Of a DNA stretch of 64,000 bases, positions 1-9,171 are shown piece after piece (within the stretch, counting starts at the first letter, position 1; each line of letters opens with the position of its first letter). A program made the translations under genes and the position numbers. Source of the stretch: Croceicoccus marinus (GTDB lineage: Bacteria; Pseudomonadota; Alphaproteobacteria; Sphingomonadales; Sphingomonadaceae); contig NZ_CP019602.1 of the NCBI RefSeq assembly GCF_001661675.2, positions 1,947,501 to 2,011,500 on the forward strand. Direction: 5' to 3'. The notes under the pieces are model-generated. The model was not told where the DNA came from. It searched no databases and saw only the letters and a list, made by a program, of their open reading frames with translations.

Positions 1-1
1 G

Positions 2-106
2 GAAATCCGCAAACCCAAGGCCGAAAAGGGGCCCAAGACGAACGCCTCGCAGCCCAGCCTGAAGCCGGGCGGGATCAAGGGGCTGGAGAATTTGAAGAAC
101 GGCTGA
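2..106 (+). CDS. 3' end of an unidentified protein (partial)
   Basis: An open frame enters from the left edge and ends at a TGA at 104-106. It encodes about 34 residues, rich in Lys, Pro and Gly, ending in GLENLKNG. The basic, low-complexity composition looks like a disordered tail and gives no function. It is read toward the next genes, which lie on the opposite strand, so this would be the last gene of a rightward unit. It could also be chance coding; confidence is moderate only because the frame is cleanly open to the edge. Confidence 0.45.
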   Translation, partial: EIRKPKAEKGPKTNASQPSLKPGGIKGLENLKNG

Positions 107-154
107 TCGCAGCCTCGTCCGGCGGCATGGACCGCCGGACAGCGCAGCCGGGCT

Positions 155-301
155 TCAGCGCGCCTTGTGCGCGGCGATCGCCTCGTCGATCTGGACGATG
201 CGCTGGCGTTCGGGCGAATCCTTGGGCAGCCCCTTCAGGCGGCAGGTCGCCCACAGCTGGCGGCGTTCGGATTCGAGATTCTTGAGATAGAGATCGGCCA
301 T
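155..301 (-). CDS. small conserved-looking hypothetical protein (48 aa)
   Basis: ATG at 299-301, TGA at 155-157. The 48-residue product begins MADLYLKNLESERRQLW and contains a second segment PERQRIVQIDEAIAAHK. It is charged and predicted helical, with no signal peptide or membrane segment. It lies 84 bp downstream of the TAG-interrupted membrane-protein gene on the same strand and may share its transcript. I do not recognise the family. Codon choice (GC-rich third positions) matches neighbouring real genes, which supports coding. Confidence 0.5.
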   Translation of the reverse strand: MADLYLKNLESERRQLWATCRLKGLPKDSPERQRIVQIDEAIAAHKAR

Positions 302-385
302 GAGCGCTCCTATGCGCGTTTCGCGCCGCGCTGGCTAGTCGGGCGGATCGGTACTTCGTCGGCGCGCGGCCATCTACGGTTCGGC

Positions 386-724
386 TCAGTCGCCGCCGCC
401 CGCCAGCCGCCGATGCTCGTCGACCGAGCGGCGCATCTCGGCGGCCTGCAGCTTGAGCGCCTTGTTCGACAGGCGAATCTCGCGCCCCTGCTGGAAGAAG
501 CCCAGCACCAGCCACAGGAACGCCAGCGGACTGGACACGCCGCCCAGGAAGTCGCCAAGCTCGTTCAGGTCGAGGCTGGCGGGGTTCTGCCCCTGCGCCC
601 ACAGATAGATCACCAGCCCCGCGACCTAGATCGCGGTCAGCACCAGCCCGATGCGCGGCAGGCTGCGGCGCTCGCGGTCCTCGTCCAGCGCCGCGTCGGT
701 GGTTATCGCGCTTGTTTCGGTCAT
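386..724 (-). pseudogene. small membrane protein interrupted by an in-frame TAG
   Basis: A 113-codon frame starts at ATG 722-724 (MTETSAITTDAALDEDRERR) and ends at TGA 386-388, but codon 33 is TAG (complement of 626-628). On both sides the frame reads as one protein: a charged N-terminus, a hydrophobic stretch LPRIGLVLTAI-stop-VAGLVIYLWAQ, a second hydrophobic segment SSPLAFLWLVLGFF, then a charged tail ending HRRLAGGGD. The stop falls inside the first membrane segment, and TGG (Trp) to TAG is the simplest change. It is most likely a recent nonsense mutation or a sequence error; restart at the Met downstream (75 aa) is possible. The function is unknown. Confidence 0.6.
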
Positions 725-748
725 GGCCCCCTGCCCTTTCGTTCGCAG

Positions 749-1216
749 CTATCTGCCACCCCTGTAGGCGGTCACCTTGATCTCGACCAGCGCGCTCGGT
801 TCGTACAGAGCGGTGATGCCGATGGCGGTCCATGCCGGGAAAGGCGCCTTGACGTAGCGGTTCTTGACCTCGGCAAATGTGTCGATCTGGGCGGGGAGAT
901 CGGTGTGGAAGGTCTGGATCTCGACCACGTCGTCCCAGCCGACCCCGGCGCGTTCCAGCGTGCGGGCGATCCGGTCGAATGCGCGGGCGAAGCCGGGTTC
1001 CATGCCCTCATCGCCGTCCGCGGGCCCGGCGACGACGCCCGACAGGATCACCAGATCGCCGGCGACGACCGCGTCCGAATAGCCCACCGCCTGCTGGAAC
1101 GCGAGCGCGTCGGGGTCTTCGGGCATGATGGTCTGCTTGGCGTCCTGAGCCGATGCGGCTTGGGGGCCGAAGATCGCCAGCGTCAGCGCGGCAGCCGAAA
1201 AGAACGCACGCGACAT
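749..1216 (-). CDS. RidA/YjgF/UK114-family protein with signal peptide
   Basis: The product has 155 aa from ATG 1214-1216. An upstream in-frame extension is rejected because a hydrophobic signal peptide (MSRAFFSAAALTLAIFG, then AASA before QDAK) begins at this Met. The mature part has the Rid trimer-fold pattern: a core with DLVILSGVVAG, GFARAFDRIARTLERAGVGWDDVV, and a C-terminal PSALVEIKVTAYR. Cytosolic RidA proteins deaminate reactive enamines/imines; the exported form suggests a periplasmic relative of unproven substrate. It lies downstream of thiC on the same strand, separated by a hairpin-rich repeat, so co-transcription is uncertain. Confidence 0.8.
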   Translation of the reverse strand: MSRAFFSAAALTLAIFGPQAASAQDAKQTIMPEDPDALAFQQAVGYSDAVVAGDLVILSGVVAGPADGDEGMEPGFARAFDRIARTLERAGVGWDDVVEIQTFHTDLPAQIDTFAEVKNRYVKAPFPAWTAIGITALYEPSALVEIKVTAYRGGR

Positions 1217-1221
1217 GGGCA

Positions 1222-1280
1222 AATTCCCCCTGAATGGAGGGGGACGTGGCAGCCTCCCCCTGCAAAAAAGGGGAGACTGC
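1222..1280. repeat. REP-like pair of GC hairpins between thiC and the RidA-like gene
   Basis: Two adjacent inverted repeats are visible: TCCCCCT (1225-1231) with AGGGGGA (1238-1244), and GCAG plus a C-run (1249-1260) with GGGGAGACTGC (1270-1280). The paired arrangement looks like the small palindromic units scattered in sphingomonad intergenic regions (recall, not searched). It could act as the thiC 3' processing or termination structure. No second copy was noticed in this window. Confidence 0.5.
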
Positions 1281-1307
1281 ACCGGTCATGTCAGCAGGGC
1301 AAGGCGA

Positions 1308-3218
<1,911 letters not shown>

Positions 3219-3635
3219 TCAGGAAAAATGCAGGCTGCCCGCCACGGTCAGTACCGCGCCGATCAGCAGGGTGACGATGGCCCAGGCCCGGTGCATGAAG
3301 GCCAGGTTCTTGAGCCAGAAGTGGAAATAGATGTCGGAAAATCCCGCGACGACCAGCGCTTCCAGCACCATCAGCCCGCCGATGAGTTTCATGAGGCACG
3401 CAAGGATGTCGCCCGGCAGCCAGGGATTGGCCAGATAGATCGCCGCGCCCGCCGCCATTTCCGCCACGCCTGAAATCATCTGCAGCGCGGGCGAGCGTTC
3501 GACTTCCGCGACCAGCCGCTGCCATGCGCCGCGCTGGCGCAGCGCGCCGATGGACGCGAAGACCGAGAACAGGCCAAGGAACATCGCGGTCCATGCCGTC
3601 GCATCGAAGGCGCTTGCGGGGTCGAGTTCGGACAA
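3219..3635 (-). CDS. unidentified four-helix membrane protein in the thiC operon
   Basis: The product has 138 aa from a TTG start at 3633-3635, chosen because GGAAGGAG (complement of 3640-3647) lies just upstream; longer in-frame ATG starts run into the riboswitch platform. It has about four hydrophobic segments: AWTAMFLGLFSVFASIGAL, a middle GVAEMAAGAAIYLANPW, ILACLMKLIGGLMVLEALVV, and a last AWAIVTLLIGAVLTVAGSL. No catalytic motif or known transporter signature is visible. Its place between a TPP riboswitch and thiC points to thiamine or HMP/thiazole uptake or a related membrane role, but that is inference from position only. Confidence 0.75.
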   Translation of the reverse strand: MSELDPASAFDATAWTAMFLGLFSVFASIGALRQRGAWQRLVAEVERSPALQMISGVAEMAAGAAIYLANPWLPGDILACLMKLIGGLMVLEALVVAGFSDIYFHFWLKNLAFMHRAWAIVTLLIGAVLTVAGSLHFS

Positions 3636-3639
3636 GGCT

Positions 3640-3694
3640 CTCCTTCCTTTTCCGCCCGGCATTATCGGGCGGCCCATGTCATGGCAGGAAGGAG
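3640..3694 (-). promoter_or_regulatory. riboswitch expression platform: SD/anti-SD hairpin
   Basis: On the minus strand CTCCTTCC (complement of 3687-3694) is the exact 8-base complement of the Shine-Dalgarno GGAAGGAG (complement of 3640-3647) used by the TTG start at 3635. The loop contains its own hairpin, CCGCCCG (3666-3672) with CGGGCGG (3652-3658). Pairing would hide the ribosome-binding site. This is what a translation-controlling TPP riboswitch needs. The aptamer lies about 40 nt upstream. Confidence 0.65.
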
Positions 3695-3735
3695 TACGGC
3701 GGTCTTTTTGCGTGTGCCGCGCGGCTGCCCTTCCC

Positions 3736-3818
3736 TCCGCCCGTGCTAACGGGTTCAGGTTCAACGGGTCGCGGGCCGCTACGCCCACCTCTCAGCCAAA
3801 GCAGGCTCCCCGGGGTAC
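3736..3818 (-). promoter_or_regulatory. TPP (THI-element) riboswitch
   Basis: Read on the minus strand the segment has the conserved TPP aptamer blocks in order: GGGGAGCCTGCTTTGGCTGAGAGG (CTGAGA at the complement of 3790-3795), then ACCCGTTGAACCTGAACC and a closing stem with GTTAGCACGGG. The family binds thiamine pyrophosphate and represses thi genes. It lies about 100 bp upstream of the TTG-started membrane-protein gene and of thiC. No poly-U terminator follows; the platform looks translational. Confidence 0.93.
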
Positions 3819-3842
3819 GGGTGCGATGATAGGGGGTGCGGA

Positions 3843-3895
3843 CCCCTTGGTAAAGAGGGCTGACAAGGTCGCCGCGGTAAAGAGGTCCCAAGGGG
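3843..3895. repeat. inverted and direct repeats upstream of crtY
   Basis: CCCCTTGG (3843-3850) is repeated inverted as CCAAGGGG (3888-3895), and GGTAAAGAGG occurs twice in direct orientation (3849-3858 and 3876-3885). They lie 60-115 bp before the crtY ATG, within the divergent crtY/thiC-operon interval. They could be a regulator-binding site or simply a small duplication. Confidence 0.4.
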
Positions 3896-3956
3896 CAGGT
3901 GCGCGGGCGGCGATTTCCTATGGCTGGCGGCGCCATCTGCCTCTAAGCAGGCCGGG

Positions 3957-5174
3957 ATGGGTGCGCAGCATTTCGATATCGCCATTGCGGGCGGCGGACT
4001 TTCGGGCGCCTTGATCGCGCTGGCGCTGCGGGCGCGGCGCCCCGAACTCTCGGTCGCGCTGATAGAGGGCGGGCCGGCCATCGGTGGGCATCACATCTGG
4101 TCCTTCTTCGCCAGCGACATCGATCCGGCCGACCGCGCGCTGGTCGAACCGCTGGCAGCGGCGCGCTGGGACCGGGGCTATGACGTCGCCTTTCCCGAAT
4201 ATCGCCGCACCCTGCCCACGCAATATCGATCGATCGCGTCGGAAAATCTTGCTGCCGCGGTCGAACAGGCGATGCCGCGCGGCGCGGTGTTCACCGATGC
4301 GCGGGTCGAAACGCTGGACGCGGGGGGCGTCACGCTGCGATCGGGGGACCGGATCGCGGCGGGCGCGGTGGTCGATGCGCGCGGCCTGGGCGGCGAACAA
4401 TTGTCCGCGCTGCAGGGCGGCTGGCAGAAATTCGCGGGGCAGATGCTGGAACTGGACGCGCCGCACGGGCTTACCCGCCCGGTGGTGATGGATGCCAGTG
4501 TCGCGCAGCTCGGCGGCTATCGCTTCGTCTATGTGCTGCCCTTCGGCCCGTCATCGCTGTTCGTCGAGGATACCTATTACGCCGACGATCCTGCGCTCGA
4601 CAGCGAGCTTCTGGCGGGGCGGATCGCGGAATATGCCGCGGCGAAGGGCTGGCAGGTCACCTCCGTCTCGCGCCAGGAGACGGGCGTGCTGCCCGTCGTC
4701 ACCGGCGGCGATTTCGCGGCGCTGTGGCAGGATGTTCCGCATGGCGTGGCGCTGGCGGGGGTGCGCGCGGGGCTGTTCCAGCCGCTCACCAGCTATTCGC
4801 TGCCCGATGCGGTGCGCTTTGCCAGCCATGTCGCCGCGCTGCCCGCGCTGGACGGGGCGGCCATCGCCGCAGCGTCGCACCGCTATGCCAGGGCGCACTG
4901 GCAGCGCGGGCGGTTCTATCGCATGCTGGCGGCGATGCTGTTCGGCGCGGCGAAGCCCGACCGCCGCTACCGCGTGCTGCAGCGCTTCTACCGCCTGAAC
5001 GAAGGGCTGATCGAACGTTTCTACGCCGGTCGCAGCACCGCGGCCGACATGGCGCGGGTGCTGGCCGGACGCCCGCCCGTTCCCCTGGCGAAGGCGGCCC
5101 TGGTGCTGGCCGGCGTCGGCGCACCCACTTCGCTCAATCCAGATGCCCAGCTGCAACCAGCCAAGATTTCCTGA
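3957..5174 (+). CDS. crtY: lycopene beta-cyclase CrtY
   Basis: The protein has 405 aa, the usual bacterial CrtY length. It cyclises both ends of lycopene to beta-carotene at the membrane with a reduced flavin. The N-terminus has a dinucleotide-binding fold with AIAGGGLSGALIALAL at residues 9-24, then GGPAIGGHHIWSFF, a CrtY-type signature. Later PFGPSSLFVEDTYY and GVRAGLFQPLTSYSLPDAVRFA fit the family. It is the first gene of crtY-crtI-crtB; only 9 bp separate it from crtI. Downstream hydroxylase or ketolase genes (crtZ, crtG, crtW) are not in this window, so the final xanthophyll cannot be told. Confidence 0.95.
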   Translation: MGAQHFDIAIAGGGLSGALIALALRARRPELSVALIEGGPAIGGHHIWSFFASDIDPADRALVEPLAAARWDRGYDVAFPEYRRTLPTQYRSIASENLAAAVEQAMPRGAVFTDARVETLDAGGVTLRSGDRIAAGAVVDARGLGGEQLSALQGGWQKFAGQMLELDAPHGLTRPVVMDASVAQLGGYRFVYVLPFGPSSLFVEDTYYADDPALDSELLAGRIAEYAAAKGWQVTSVSRQETGVLPVVTGGDFAALWQDVPHGVALAGVRAGLFQPLTSYSLPDAVRFASHVAALPALDGAAIAAASHRYARAHWQRGRFYRMLAAMLFGAAKPDRRYRVLQRFYRLNEGLIERFYAGRSTAADMARVLAGRPPVPLAKAALVLAGVGAPTSLNPDAQLQPAKIS

Positions 5175-5183
5175 GGATCATCG

Positions 5184-6692
5184 ATGACTTCTTCCATCCA
5201 ACCCAAGCCGCGCCGCGCCGCCGTGATCGGCGCCGGTTTCGGCGGCCTGGCGCTGGCGATCCGCCTGCAGGCTTCCGGCATCGAGACTGTGCTGGTCGAG
5301 GGCCGCGACAAGCCGGGCGGCCGCGCCTATTACTGGGAGCGCGACGGTTTCACCTTTGACGCCGGCCCCACCGTGATCACCGATCCCGACTGCCTGCGCG
5401 CGTTGTGGAAGCTGACCGACCATGACATGGAGGAGGATGTCGAGCTGGTCCCGGTGATGCCGTTCTACCGCCTCAACTGGGAGGACGGGACCAATTTCGA
5501 CTATTCCAACGACAACGCCCAGCTGGCGCGCGAGATCGCCAAGCTGAACCCCGACGATCTGGCGGGGTACGAGGAATTCCTGCAATATTCCGAAGGCGTG
5601 TGGCGCGAAGGCTATGTGAAGCTGGGCCATGTGCCGTTCCTGGATTTCAAGTCGATGCTGAAGGCCGCGCCCGCGCTGGCCAAATACCAGGCGTGGCGGT
5701 CGGTCTATTCGGTGGTGTCCAGCTATGTCTCGGACGAGAAGCTGCGCGAGGCGCTGAGCTTTCACACGCTGCTGGTGGGCGGCAACCCGATGGCGACCAG
5801 TTCGATCTATGCGCTGATCCACAAGCTGGAAAAGGACGGCGGCGTGTGGTGGGCCAGGGGCGGCACCAACCGGCTGGTCGCGGGCATGGTGAAACATTTC
5901 CAACGGCTGGGCGGCACGGTCCGGCTGGGCGATCCGGTCACCGCGATCGAGACCGCGGGCAACCAGGCCACCGGGGTCACCTGTGCCAGCGGCTGGCACG
6001 AGAATTTCGACGCGGTCGCCAGCAATGCCGACGTGATGCATTCCTATCGCGACTTGCTGACCGGCAACCGGCGTGGCCCGCGCGTGGCAGCCAAGCTGGC
6101 GAGGAAGCGCTATTCCCCCAGCCTGTTCGTGGTGCATTTCGGGGTGAAGGGCACCTTCCCCGACATTCCGCATCACATGATCCTGTTCGGTCCGCGCTAC
6201 AAGGGACTGCTGGACGACATCTACAAGTATGGCGTGCTGCCGCGCGATTTTTCGGTCTATCTGCACCATCCCAGCGTCAGCGATGCGGGCATGGCGCCCG
6301 AGGGGCATTCGACCTTCTATGCGCTGGTGCCGGTCGCGCATCGCGGCAAGCTGCCGGTGGACTGGAACACCGCCGGCCCCGCACTGGAAAAGCGCGTGCT
6401 GGACGAGGTGGCGAAGCGGCTGATCCCCGACCTGCACGAGCGGATCGTGACCAAGTTCCACTATACGCCGTTCGACTTCACCCATGACCTCAACGCCCAT
6501 CTGGGCAGCGCCTTCAGCCTTGAGCCGGTGCTGACGCAGAGCGCGTATTTCCGCACGCACAACCGTGACGACGAGATCACGAACCTGTATTTCACCGGCG
6601 CGGGCACGCATCCGGGCGCGGGCATTCCGGGCGTGGTCGGCAGCGCGCGGGCGACGGCGCGGCTAATGCTGGCCGATCTGGCGCGGCGCTAG
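5184..6692 (+). CDS. crtI: phytoene desaturase CrtI
   Basis: The protein has 502 aa, typical of CrtI. It introduces double bonds into phytoene to make lycopene, using FAD. The N-terminal Rossmann motif is AVIGAGFGGLALAIRLQ, followed by GRDKPGGRAYYWERDGFTFDAGPT; the C-terminal family signature reads YFTGAGTHPGAGIPGVVGSARATA in two parts around residues 472-494. It follows crtY by 9 bp and precedes crtB by 5 bp, so the three are almost certainly translated from one message. Confidence 0.97.
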   Translation: MTSSIQPKPRRAAVIGAGFGGLALAIRLQASGIETVLVEGRDKPGGRAYYWERDGFTFDAGPTVITDPDCLRALWKLTDHDMEEDVELVPVMPFYRLNWEDGTNFDYSNDNAQLAREIAKLNPDDLAGYEEFLQYSEGVWREGYVKLGHVPFLDFKSMLKAAPALAKYQAWRSVYSVVSSYVSDEKLREALSFHTLLVGGNPMATSSIYALIHKLEKDGGVWWARGGTNRLVAGMVKHFQRLGGTVRLGDPVTAIETAGNQATGVTCASGWHENFDAVASNADVMHSYRDLLTGNRRGPRVAAKLARKRYSPSLFVVHFGVKGTFPDIPHHMILFGPRYKGLLDDIYKYGVLPRDFSVYLHHPSVSDAGMAPEGHSTFYALVPVAHRGKLPVDWNTAGPALEKRVLDEVAKRLIPDLHERIVTKFHYTPFDFTHDLNAHLGSAFSLEPVLTQSAYFRTHNRDDEITNLYFTGAGTHPGAGIPGVVGSARATARLMLADLARR

Positions 6693-6697
6693 CGTTC

Positions 6698-7702
6698 ATG
6701 CCTGCCGTCGATTCCCCCAGCGTCCTGTCACGCCCCGAACTGGTCGCGCATGCCCAGCGCGCGATCGGCAAGGGGTCGAAGAGCTTTTCCGCCGCCAGCC
6801 GCCTGTTCGACCGCGAAACGCGGGAAAAGGTGTGGCTGCTCTATGCATGGTGCCGGGCCTGCGACGATCTGGCCGACGCACAGGACATGGGGGGCGAACT
6901 GGGTTCGCAGGAGGGCGCGAAGGAGCGCGTCGCCCTGCTTCGCACGCGCACCGCGCAGGCGCTGGCGGGGCAGCCGACGGGCGATCCCTCGTTCGACGGG
7001 CTGGGTCTGGTGGCGCGCGAATGCGGCATCACCCAGGCGCATTGCGACGACGTGATCGCGGGCTTCGTGCTCGACGCCGCCGACTGGCGCCCCCGCAGCG
7101 AGGGCGACATGATGGAATATTGCTATCATGTCGCGGGCGCGGTCGGCGTGATGATGGCGCTGGTGATGGGCGTGTCGCCCGATGACGAGGATACGCTTGA
7201 GCGCGCCTGCGACCTGGGGCTGGCGTTCCAGCTGGCCAATATCGTGCGCGACGTGTGGGAGGATGACGCGGCGGGGCGCTGCTATCTGCCCGTCGAATGG
7301 CTGGTGGAGCGGGACATTCCGCCCGGCCAGCACATGAAGCCGTGCTACCGCCAGCAGCTGGTCGAGCTGGTCGGCGAGGCCTGTGCGATCGCCCGCGCGC
7401 ATGAGGCTTCGGCCCGGATCGGCGCGGCGCGGCTGCGGTTCCGCGACCGGTGGGCGGTGCTGGCCGCGACGGGCATCTATGGCGGGATCGCCCGCAAGGT
7501 AGAGGCCGCGGGCGCACATGCCTGGGACCACCGCGCCCATACCACCAAGCTGGAGAAGCTGGGCTGGCTGGCCCATTCCTGGGCGGGATCGCTGCGCCCG
7601 GCCGGCGATGAATGCGAGGCCGAGGCGGCGAAGCGCCGACACACGCTGGCGGACCTGCGCGACCGGGCGGCACGGAACCGGGTGTTGATCCTCGCCGCGT
7701 AA
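6698..7702 (+). CDS. crtB: phytoene synthase CrtB
   Basis: The protein has 334 aa. It condenses two geranylgeranyl diphosphates to phytoene, the committed step of carotenoid synthesis. The two Asp-rich Mg-binding motifs are present: LYAWCRACDDLADAQD near residue 50, and FQLANIVRDVWEDDAAGRCYLP near residues 177-198. The gene starts 5 bp after crtI stops. Length and motifs match squalene/phytoene synthase-family CrtB of proteobacteria rather than HpnC/HpnD. No terminator with a T-tract is evident after it. Confidence 0.96.
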   Translation: MPAVDSPSVLSRPELVAHAQRAIGKGSKSFSAASRLFDRETREKVWLLYAWCRACDDLADAQDMGGELGSQEGAKERVALLRTRTAQALAGQPTGDPSFDGLGLVARECGITQAHCDDVIAGFVLDAADWRPRSEGDMMEYCYHVAGAVGVMMALVMGVSPDDEDTLERACDLGLAFQLANIVRDVWEDDAAGRCYLPVEWLVERDIPPGQHMKPCYRQQLVELVGEACAIARAHEASARIGAARLRFRDRWAVLAATGIYGGIARKVEAAGAHAWDHRAHTTKLEKLGWLAHSWAGSLRPAGDECEAEAAKRRHTLADLRDRAARNRVLILAA

Positions 7703-7802
7703 ACCCCTGTGCATGAGGTTCAAAATGCCCTTTCGCGCCGTGCCCCGGAACTGGCAGGGGCATGAGCAGCGGGGCGTTCCCGTCCCCAGAACATAGGTCA
7801 GC

Positions 7803-8291
7803 ATGCGCACCACCGGTTACATCATCCTCGTCCTGTCCGTATTCCTGATCGGCTTTGGCGTCACGCTGCGCCATGGCGCGCCATTCGTGGAGGACGGCGG
7901 CGCCCAGCCGCTGGCCGCGCCAGCCGCTTCGGCGAGCGATACGCTTTCGGGGCATTTCACCAATTGCGACGGGCCGCAGCGGGTGAACTGCGTGGTGGAC
8001 GGCGACACCTTCTGGTTCGCGGGCGACAAGATCCGCATCCTGGACATCAACACGCCCGAGACGTCCTCTCCGCAATGCGACCGCGAATATGCGCTGGGCG
8101 TGCAGGCGACCGAGCGGCTGACCGAATTGCTGAACGCGGGGCCGTTCTCGATGGAAAGCGGGCCGGAGGATACCGACCGCTATGGCCGGCTGCTGCGCCG
8201 CGTGACGCGCGGCGGCAGGAACCTGGGCGAAGTGCTGATCGACGAGGGGCTGGCCGAGCGCTGGCGCGGCTACAAGGGGAACTGGTGCTGA
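7803..8291 (+). CDS. membrane-anchored thermonuclease-like (SNase) protein
   Basis: The product has 162 aa. An N-terminal signal anchor (YIILVLSVFLIGFGVTL) is followed by a staphylococcal-nuclease fold. Diagnostic blocks are CVVDGDTFWFAGDKIRILDI, NTPETSSPQCDREYALG, TDRYGRLLRRV and GEVLIDEGLAERW. The family hydrolyses DNA/RNA phosphodiesters with Ca2+; the Arg/Asp/Glu surface pattern seems intact, though activity is not proven. Its role may be extracytoplasmic nucleic-acid turnover. It is not obviously in an operon with crtB, from which 100 bp separate it. Confidence 0.85.
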   Translation: MRTTGYIILVLSVFLIGFGVTLRHGAPFVEDGGAQPLAAPAASASDTLSGHFTNCDGPQRVNCVVDGDTFWFAGDKIRILDINTPETSSPQCDREYALGVQATERLTELLNAGPFSMESGPEDTDRYGRLLRRVTRGGRNLGEVLIDEGLAERWRGYKGNWC

Positions 8292-8455
8292 CGTCGTCGG
8301 CCGGTCGATTTGTCCGAAAATCGCACGCCGCGAACATGAATGTTTCCCGAATTCCGCGTTAAGCCGATATTCGCTTCCCTCGCCTCATTCCGGGACGGAC
8401 GGATCGTCTTTGCGGCGGTCCGGAAACATTTTTCCTGGGCTGCGTTGGAGCCACT

Positions 8456-9085
8456 ATGACCGTATCGGTAATCCTTCATAACGCTGCCGGCGCTTCTGAC
8501 GCCGAGCTTGCCTTCATCCGCGAATCCGTAAGCCTGCTGAGGGAGGCCGTGCAGGCCCCCGGCTTCGGCGGGTCGGTTCGCCAGGCCCAGTATTCCAGCG
8601 CCAGCTGGCGCGGGCGCCACGGCAATGTGCGCCAGCTTGACGGCGACGGGGTGTGGGACCGCATCGTGCAGGGCCGGGAATCCGGCCATTGCGGCGATCA
8701 TGCGCTGAATCTGTCGATCGAGATTGCCGATCTGCCCGACGACAAGGCGGGCCGCGGCGTCATCGGCGCGACCCGCATCGGCACGCTGCCGATCTATAGC
8801 GCGCGCTGGTTCCTTAACCGCTGCATGATCGTCGACGATCCGGTGAACTATGCCGCCCATCTGATGCACCAGTGGATGCATGTCTCGGGCTTCGTCCACC
8901 GCAAGGACGATGCGGGCAAGGATGCCCCCTCGGTCGTGTCGCGGCTGGTGCGGCGCACGCTTGAGCCCGCGCATGGCGAGCGTATCGACGCGCAGCTGAC
9001 CGCGCTGGTCACGCTGAGCATCGAGGTGTGTGACTGCTGCGATGCCAAAGCTGCCGGCACCGTGGAGCACGTCGAGGCGGCCTGA
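8456..9085 (+). CDS. unidentified protein with a metzincin-like HQxxHxxGxxH motif
   Basis: The product has 209 aa. ATG 8456 has GGAG (in TTGGAGCCACT) upstream. No signal peptide is visible. Residues 138-148 read HQWMHVSGFVH, which is the extended metzincin zinc site HExxHxxGxxH with Glu changed to Gln. Cysteines cluster near the C-terminus (CDCCD). Known zinc metallopeptidases use the Glu as general base, so this may be a metal-binding but non-peptidase protein, or the match may be chance. I cannot name a family. It is followed closely by the DinG-like helicase but shares no obvious function with it. Confidence 0.75.
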   Translation: MTVSVILHNAAGASDAELAFIRESVSLLREAVQAPGFGGSVRQAQYSSASWRGRHGNVRQLDGDGVWDRIVQGRESGHCGDHALNLSIEIADLPDDKAGRGVIGATRIGTLPIYSARWFLNRCMIVDDPVNYAAHLMHQWMHVSGFVHRKDDAGKDAPSVVSRLVRRTLEPAHGERIDAQLTALVTLSIEVCDCCDAKAAGTVEHVEAA

Positions 9086-9171
9086 TCCCGCTGGACCTTT
9101 TTCACGCTTGCTGGGCATAGCGACGGGGGCACCCGTTCCCTTTTCGTGCCGCGCTTCCTATCTTGCGGGCC

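Noticed and set aside
386..724. Pyrrolysine or selenocysteine at the TAG
   Set aside because: Selenocysteine uses TGA; no pyl genes or methylamine methyltransferase context are visible, and TAG ends several ordinary genes here.
3957..7702. Photosynthesis gene cluster
   Set aside because: Only crtY, crtI and crtB are present; no bch, puf or ppsR-type genes occur in the window, so phototrophy is not supported here.
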